Assembly (NCBI RefSeq): GCF_020911865.1
Contig: NZ_CP087131.1
Span: 496,001-560,000, forward strand
Reading direction: 5' to 3'
DNA: 64,000 bases
DNA from: Chryseobacterium sp. C-71
Lineage (GTDB): Bacteria > Bacteroidota > Bacteroidia > Flavobacteriales > Weeksellaceae
Shown here piece by piece: positions 59,203 through 64,000 of this stretch. Numbering within the stretch: the stretch's first letter is position 1; each line of letters opens with the position of its first letter. The position numbers and the translations under genes are program-made. The notes under the pieces were generated by a model. It did not search any database. It was not told the origin of the DNA and saw nothing but the letters and a program-made list of their open reading frames with translations.

Positions 59203-61014
59203 TTACTTAATATTAATATTGTACATGAAACCAAGGTGAAACCATCTTTGAGGCATCGGCACGCCAAAAGTTTCTGTATATTTTGAATCAGTCACATTAT
59301 TTACCAAAACGTAAACAGAAAAATCATTTTTATTAAAGCTTAATTTTTCATCCAAAAGGTTATAACTTCCCAAATTTACACGGTCGTTATATCTGTAAAC
59401 CAATTCGTTCGTAAAGTATTTCAAGAATTTGGTCTGCAATTTTGCGACAACTTGATGTTTCAGATTATCAAGAACATATCTCGAATATCCGTCATTGAAT
59501 TCTTTAAATTTATTATCTAAATAAGTGTAACCCAGAGTATATTTCATCCAATCGAAAATCTGATGACTCAATTCAGCTTCAATACCTTTAATTTCTGTAT
59601 CACCGACATTCTTTGCATACCAAATAGGATCTTGTAAAGAGTTTTTAACCCAATCGATAGCATCCGATGAGCCTCTGTAGAAACCACTTACTTTTCCTAA
59701 AATAGTTTTGTTCTGATATTGATACCCAACTTCTGCATAAACTGCACTTTCAGGTAGCAAGTTTTCATTTCCCTGTTCTGTTTTGCTGGTATAATAAAGG
59801 TCGGTAAAAGTTGGCACTCGGTGTACTTTTGAGATATTTCCGTATATTTTGTTGTTCTCGTAAAAAGAATATCCGACATCTAATCCAGGATAAAAGAAGT
59901 TGCCTTCGTTAGAATAATTTGCCCACGAAATTCCCGGTGTAATGTTCAGTTTTTTATCTAATAAAGAAAAATGATGTTCAAAGAAAACCTGAGAAACAAA
60001 TCGTTCTCTGTGGCCTAAATTGTTACTTGCCAAAAACTCTTTTCTCAATTCAACACCCAATCCGGTCGTTCCCAAATTTGAAGTATAGCTTGAATTCACT
60101 TCCCCACCTACATTGTTTCCGATGTGCATATTTCTGTAAATCTCAGGCTTTTCTCTGTTGAAAAGGTACATATCCTGACCTCTTCTCCAATACACATTCG
60201 AGTTTAATTTAAACTTACCAAAGCTTTGCTGATGAGACAAACTCACGATAGAAGCCTGAAGTTCTTCATATTGTTCTGTGGCATTTGGCGAAGAATAAAA
60301 ACCATTTGCCCCGAATTTTTTCTCTGAAATACCCGCTTGTAATCTGATACTTCCGTCTTTTATTTTTAATTGATTCTGATAGAAAACATTTTTCATTTCA
60401 AAATCTGTATTGTGTCTATACCCTTGTGAAGAATTTGAGTTTGCCTGCAATAAGTTTGAAAATTTTTCATTTCCAAAATTGGCATTTAAACCAAGACCAT
60501 ACGTTTCATAATCACCACCTTCTGCTCTTATTTTTACTCGTTTTCCGGGATTGGCTTTTGTAATAATATTAATGGCTCCTGCATAAGCATTTTGCCCAAA
60601 ACGTCTTGCTGCAGGACCTTTAATGATTTCAATTCTCTCAACATCTTCCAAATCTACAGGAACATTCAGAGAATTGTGACCGGTCTGAGAATCATTCATT
60701 CTGATCCCGTTGAGTAGTAAAAGAACCTGCTCAAACGAACTACCACGAAAACCTATATCACTTTGCACACCATTGGCTCCTCTCCTTCTGATATCCATTC
60801 CCGGAATTTGCTGAAGGATTTCGTCGATGCTGGTTGCCGGGGAATTTAAAATATCTGCTTTCGTAATAACAGAAATATTTTGATTGGCATTTTTATATGG
60901 AGTTGAAATGAATTTTCCCTGAATTTCTATAGAATCGATTTCGGTTGTTTTTTCCTGAGCGTCTACACTGTATATTCCGGCCAGAAAAAAAGCTGCGAGT
61001 AGTTTTTTGTTCAT
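59203..61014 (-). CDS. TonB-dependent outer-membrane receptor
   Basis: A 603-residue receptor for an unknown ligand. The signal peptide KKLLAAFFLAGIYSVDAQ is followed by a plug domain (about 35-155: NISVITKADILNSPATSIDE, IRRRGANGVQSDIGFRGSS, VERIEIIKGPAARRFGQNAY) and a 22-strand barrel ending in WFHLGFMYNINIK. It lacks the N-terminal carboxypeptidase-like repeat of SusC proteins and is short, in the size range of BtuB- and siderophore-type receptors. The upstream leader carries a terminator hairpin and a mini-ORF, so the gene may be regulated by attenuation. A DUF2490 gene follows. Confidence 0.94.
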   Translation of the reverse strand: MNKKLLAAFFLAGIYSVDAQEKTTEIDSIEIQGKFISTPYKNANQNISVITKADILNSPATSIDEILQQIPGMDIRRRGANGVQSDIGFRGSSFEQVLLLLNGIRMNDSQTGHNSLNVPVDLEDVERIEIIKGPAARRFGQNAYAGAINIITKANPGKRVKIRAEGGDYETYGLGLNANFGNEKFSNLLQANSNSSQGYRHNTDFEMKNVFYQNQLKIKDGSIRLQAGISEKKFGANGFYSSPNATEQYEELQASIVSLSHQQSFGKFKLNSNVYWRRGQDMYLFNREKPEIYRNMHIGNNVGGEVNSSYTSNLGTTGLGVELRKEFLASNNLGHRERFVSQVFFEHHFSLLDKKLNITPGISWANYSNEGNFFYPGLDVGYSFYENNKIYGNISKVHRVPTFTDLYYTSKTEQGNENLLPESAVYAEVGYQYQNKTILGKVSGFYRGSSDAIDWVKNSLQDPIWYAKNVGDTEIKGIEAELSHQIFDWMKYTLGYTYLDNKFKEFNDGYSRYVLDNLKHQVVAKLQTKFLKYFTNELVYRYNDRVNLGSYNLLDEKLSFNKNDFSVYVLVNNVTDSKYTETFGVPMPQRWFHLGFMYNINIK

Positions 61015-61047
61015 CTTACTTTTAGTTTGTTTTTGAAGTTTCCAAAA

Positions 61048-61110
61048 TTAGGAGACTTTATCTAAGTAGCAAATGATAGATGTCATGAAAAAAGATGCAG
61101 CAATGTGCAT
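61048..61110 (-). CDS. Possible 20-codon leader ORF upstream of the TonB receptor
   Basis: An ATG at 61110 opens 20 codons (MHIAASFFMTSIICYLDKVS) ending in TAA at 61048, 33 bases before the receptor start. Its start codon lies in the stem of the hairpin 61091-61114. Without a database comparison the ORF could be chance, but position and overlap with the terminator are like a leader peptide. No run of one amino acid is present. Confidence 0.35.
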   Translation of the reverse strand: MHIAASFFMTSIICYLDKVS

Positions 61111-61114
61111 CTTT
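61091..61114 (-). terminator. Leader terminator upstream of the TonB receptor gene
   Basis: On the minus strand AAAGATGCA (61114-61106), six-base loop, TGCATCTTT (61099-61091) and a further T-run form an intrinsic terminator. It lies 77 bases before the receptor ATG and not after any gene on this strand, so it is positioned to attenuate a leader transcript. The 386-base gap 61015-61400 otherwise holds only the uvrA -7 box and AT-rich sequence. No riboswitch class was recognised. Confidence 0.7.
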
Positions 61115-61375
61115 AAAGGGGAATTTTAAAACGTAAATTATCTTTTTCTCATTAAATGTGTATACAAATGTCTGAAAAATTCTCTCATTTTTAACACTGA
61201 TTTAATAGAACAATTTTACAATAAAAAAATATATCAAACAATAGTAAAGTGTTATTAATTCTAAAAATATCATATTTTGAAGATATCATTTTATAAAGTA
61301 TTTTAAAAAACAAAAATTCATTAAATATCCTTATTTCACAGTTGATTTATTTTAATTAAATCCGTCAAAATTTCG

Positions 61376-61383
61376 TATTTTTG
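61376..61383 (+). promoter_or_regulatory. -7 promoter box of uvrA
   Basis: TATTTTTG matches TAnnTTTG and lies 17 bases before the ATG. No -33 TTG at usual distance was found. No SOS-like operator was recognised. Confidence 0.5.
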
Positions 61384-61400
61384 TTGGTCTTAATTTTACT

Positions 61401-64000
61401 ATGGCTCCAATTACAGAAATAGATATAAAAAAACAGGTTTTCGTTAAGAATGCACATCTTAACAACCTGAAACACATCGATGTATTAATCCCGAAAAATA
61501 AATTAATCGTCATTACAGGAGTTTCCGGAAGTGGAAAATCTTCTTTGGCATTTGATACGATTTATGCTGAGGGACAAAGACGTTATGTTGAAAGTTTGAG
61601 TTCTTATGCACGTCAGTTTTTAGGTAAACTTGAAAAACCTAAAGTTGACGACATTAAAGGTTTGGCACCATCGATAGCCATCCAGCAGAAAGTAATTTCT
61701 TCAAATCCACGTTCTACGGTAGGAACTTCCACAGAAATTTACGATTACATGAAGCTTCTTTTTGCAAGAATCGGGAGAACTTTTTCTCCGGTTTCCGGCG
61801 ATGAAGTAAAAAAAGATTCAGTTTCTGATGTGATTGATTACATTAAATCAGCAAAAAGCGACACCGCATTTCTCTTAACCGCTCCTTTGGAATATGATCT
61901 AGAAAATTTTACTGAAAATTTAAATATTTTAAAGCTTGCAGGTTTCACAAGATTGGAAGTTAACGGAAATGTTGCCGGAATTGAAGATCTGGAAAGTTTC
62001 GGATTTGCGCCTGAAAAAGGAATGGTGATCAATTTGGTCATCGACCGTTTTTCTTATGAAGATGATGAAAGTTTTCTTCAGCGTTTGGCAGATTCCATCC
62101 AAATGGCTTTTTACGAAGGTCGAGGATATTGTTCATTAAAAAATATTGAAACAGCGGAAAGTAAAGAGTTCTCTAATAAATTTGAGCTTGACGGGTTGGA
62201 ATTTCTTGAACCAAATGTTCATTTTTTCAGTTTTAATAATCCTTACGGTGCTTGTCCGACCTGTGAAGGTTATGGAAAAGTAATTGGGATTGATGAAGAT
62301 TTAGTCATTCCAAATAAAGCTTTATCTGTTTTTGAAGATGCAATTGCATCATGGAAAGGTGAAACAATGAGCGAATGGAAAAAAGATTTCATTAAAAAAG
62401 CAAAAGACTTCCCTATTCATAAGCCTTATCATCAATTAACCAAAGAGCAGAAAAATTATCTTTGGAAAGGTGATGGAAGTAAGACCTTCCCTTCTTTGAA
62501 TAATTTCTTCGCAATGCTTGAGGAGAATTTATATAAAATCCAGTACCGTGTGATGCTGTCTCGTTATCGTGGAAAAACACTTTGCCCGACTTGTGAAGGT
62601 TTACGTTTGCGTGAAGAAACGACTTGGGTGAAAATTGACGGTCACAATATTCAGTCGATGATTGAGCTTCCTTTGGATGAGTTGTCTCCGATGATCAACA
62701 GCTTAAAATTATCTCAACACGATAAGGATATTGCTAAAAGATTATTATACGAAATCACTACCCGACTTGAGTTTCTACTGAAAGTTGGTTTAGGATATTT
62801 ATCGATTAACAGAACATCCAACACGCTTTCCGGTGGAGAAAGTCAGAGAATTAACCTTGCCACAAGTTTGGGAAGTTCTTTGGTAGGTTCTATTTATATT
62901 CTGGATGAACCATCGATAGGATTACACTCTCGTGATACCGAAAATTTGATTGGAGTTTTAAAAAATCTTCGAGATTTAGGAAATACCGTAATCGTTGTAG
63001 AACATGACGAAGATGTGATGAGAGCAGCAGATTACATCATCGATATTGGTCCGGAAGCGGGTTATTTAGGTGGTGAATTGGTGTTCGCCGGAGATTATAA
63101 AGAATTGAAAGATGCAGATACGCTGACTTCAAAATATCTTACAGGAAGATTAGAGATCAAAGTTCCGGAGAAACGTAGAAAAGCAAAAGAATTTATTCAT
63201 ATCAAAGGAGCTAGAACGAACAATCTGAAAAACATTGATGTTGATGTACCTTTAGAAAGTCTGGTTGTGATTTCGGGAGTTTCCGGAAGTGGAAAATCTA
63301 CTTTGATGAAGGAAATTCTTACTAATGACATTCAGATTCAGCTGGGAATGGGCGGAAAAAAAGGTGATTATGATTCTGTGGAATTCCCAAAAAAACTGGT
63401 GAAGCATATTGAATTAATCGATCAAAATCCTATCGGAAAATCATCGCGCTCAAATCCTGTGACGTATCTGAAAGCGTATGACGACATCAGAGATTTATAT
63501 TCTAAGCAGAAAGTTTCGAAAATGATGGGTTACAAACCGAAACATTTTTCTTTCAACGTTGATGGCGGAAGATGTGACGAATGTAAAGGTGAAGGCGTAA
63601 TCAATGTTTCGATGCAGTTTATGGCTGATATCGAGCTGGAATGTGAAGTTTGTAAAGGAACACGTTTCAAAAATGAAATTCTCGAAGTAAGATTTGACGA
63701 AAAAAATATTTCGGATATTCTTCACATGACGGTTGATGAAGCGCTGACATTTTTTAAAGATAATAAAGAAGATAAAATCGTTACAAAACTGACTCCGCTT
63801 CAGGAAGTTGGTTTGGGATATCTGCAGTTGGGACAAAGCTCGTCTACCCTCTCCGGAGGTGAAGCGCAACGTGTGAAACTGGCTTCATTCCTTGTCAAAG
63901 GTGTGACAACAGATAAGACTTTGTTTATTTTTGATGAGCCTTCGACGGGATTGCATTTTCATGATATTCAGAAGTTATTGAAGTCTCTGCAGGCTTTAAT
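61401..64000 (+). CDS. uvrA: UvrABC excinuclease subunit A (partial, runs off right edge)
   Basis: The first 866 codons of the damage-sensing ATPase of nucleotide excision repair, normally about 940 residues. The first Walker A is [12 protein letters not shown] (residues 41-52). Zinc-binding CPTCEGYG follows near residue 285, and the signature [16 protein letters not shown] with [13 protein letters not shown] closes the first ATPase. The second Walker A is [13 protein letters not shown], followed by the zinc finger CDECKGEG...[23 protein letters not shown] and [10 protein letters not shown]. The final codons are outside the window. Confidence 0.97.
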   Translation, partial: MAPITEIDIKKQVFVKNAHLNNLKHIDVLIPKNKLIVITGVSGSGKSSLAFDTIYAEGQRRYVESLSSYARQFLGKLEKPKVDDIKGLAPSIAIQQKVISSNPRSTVGTSTEIYDYMKLLFARIGRTFSPVSGDEVKKDSVSDVIDYIKSAKSDTAFLLTAPLEYDLENFTENLNILKLAGFTRLEVNGNVAGIEDLESFGFAPEKGMVINLVIDRFSYEDDESFLQRLADSIQMAFYEGRGYCSLKNIETAESKEFSNKFELDGLEFLEPNVHFFSFNNPYGACPTCEGYGKVIGIDEDLVIPNKALSVFEDAIASWKGETMSEWKKDFIKKAKDFPIHKPYHQLTKEQKNYLWKGDGSKTFPSLNNFFAMLEENLYKIQYRVMLSRYRGKTLCPTCEGLRLREETTWVKIDGHNIQSMIELPLDELSPMINSLKLSQHDKDIAKRLLYEITTRLEFLLKVGLGYLSINRTSNTLSGGESQRINLATSLGSSLVGSIYILDEPSIGLHSRDTENLIGVLKNLRDLGNTVIVVEHDEDVMRAADYIIDIGPEAGYLGGELVFAGDYKELKDADTLTSKYLTGRLEIKVPEKRRKAKEFIHIKGARTNNLKNIDVDVPLESLVVISGVSGSGKSTLMKEILTNDIQIQLGMGGKKGDYDSVEFPKKLVKHIELIDQNPIGKSSRSNPVTYLKAYDDIRDLYSKQKVSKMMGYKPKHFSFNVDGGRCDECKGEGVINVSMQFMADIELECEVCKGTRFKNEILEVRFDEKNISDILHMTVDEALTFFKDNKEDKIVTKLTPLQEVGLGYLQLGQSSSTLSGGEAQRVKLASFLVKGVTTDKTLFIFDEPSTGLHFHDIQKLLKSLQAL

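Noticed and set aside
61015-61400. Cobalamin or other known riboswitch in the TonB receptor leader
   Set aside because: I found no B12-box-like or other conserved riboswitch core, only the terminator and a mini-ORF.

Overview
The window looks like a chromosome segment from a low-GC member of the Bacteroidota, most probably a Chryseobacterium-like flavobacterium (Weeksellaceae). The evidence is the promoter grammar (TTG, about 19 bases, then TAnnTTTG) seen before many genes, the A-rich and weak Shine-Dalgarno context of the starts, and family content: the type IX secretion protein PorQ, a TamA-like lipoprotein (TamL), a fused ResB/CcsA protein, a GbsR-type regulator with an RND pump, and L-lysine 6-transaminase. 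No prophage, integron, CRISPR array or rRNA gene is visible. The genus is inferred from recall, not from a search.

Left part (1-12.4 kb, mostly minus strand): a histidine operon read leftwards, hisG-hisD-hisC-hisB-hisH (hisH runs off the edge). It is preceded by a consensus promoter, a 15-codon leader peptide with His-His-Tyr-His-His, and an intrinsic terminator, which together form a classical attenuator. Upstream lie three glycosyltransferase-type genes (GT4, GT2, GT87-like), dapD and an NlpC/P60 lipoprotein. Then come small genes of unknown function, tRNA-Ala(GGC), and a GNAT-MarR gene pair behind an operator-containing promoter.

Middle (12.4-37 kb): an RND efflux operon (regulator, adaptor, AcrB-like pump, outer-membrane factor), a lysine to 2-aminoadipate module (ALDH7-type dehydrogenase plus lysine 6-transaminase), an SPFH protein with a small ribbon-helix-helix protein, the 1107-residue cytochrome c synthase, then on the plus strand ftsK, a LolA-like carrier and an LptG/F-type permease, three small exported proteins, and pyrH-frr on the minus strand.

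Right part (37-64 kb): porQ-cmk; a YtxH/holin-like/unknown trio; a TrmH-type methyltransferase divergent from and overlapping tamL; a SanA-like protein and a flavodoxin-reductase-like protein; a TlpA-like lipoprotein followed by a split FecCD-type ABC transporter; a MarR regulator with two large palindromic operators before a fadN-fadA-fadE type beta-oxidation operon, which is interrupted by a REP-associated transposase (RAYT) with its REP elements; DUF805; a Na+/H+ antiporter; an HD hydrolase; a DUF2490 protein and a TonB-dependent receptor; and the start of uvrA.

The strongest less-ordinary signals are the his attenuator, the twin 20-bp MarR palindromes, the RAYT/REP island inside the fad operon, three families of dispersed intergenic repeats, three 11-bp tandem repeats in a divergent promoter region, a small ORF broken by a one-base deletion in an A-run, and a terminator/mini-ORF leader before the TonB receptor. 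No large unknown multi-gene system was found.
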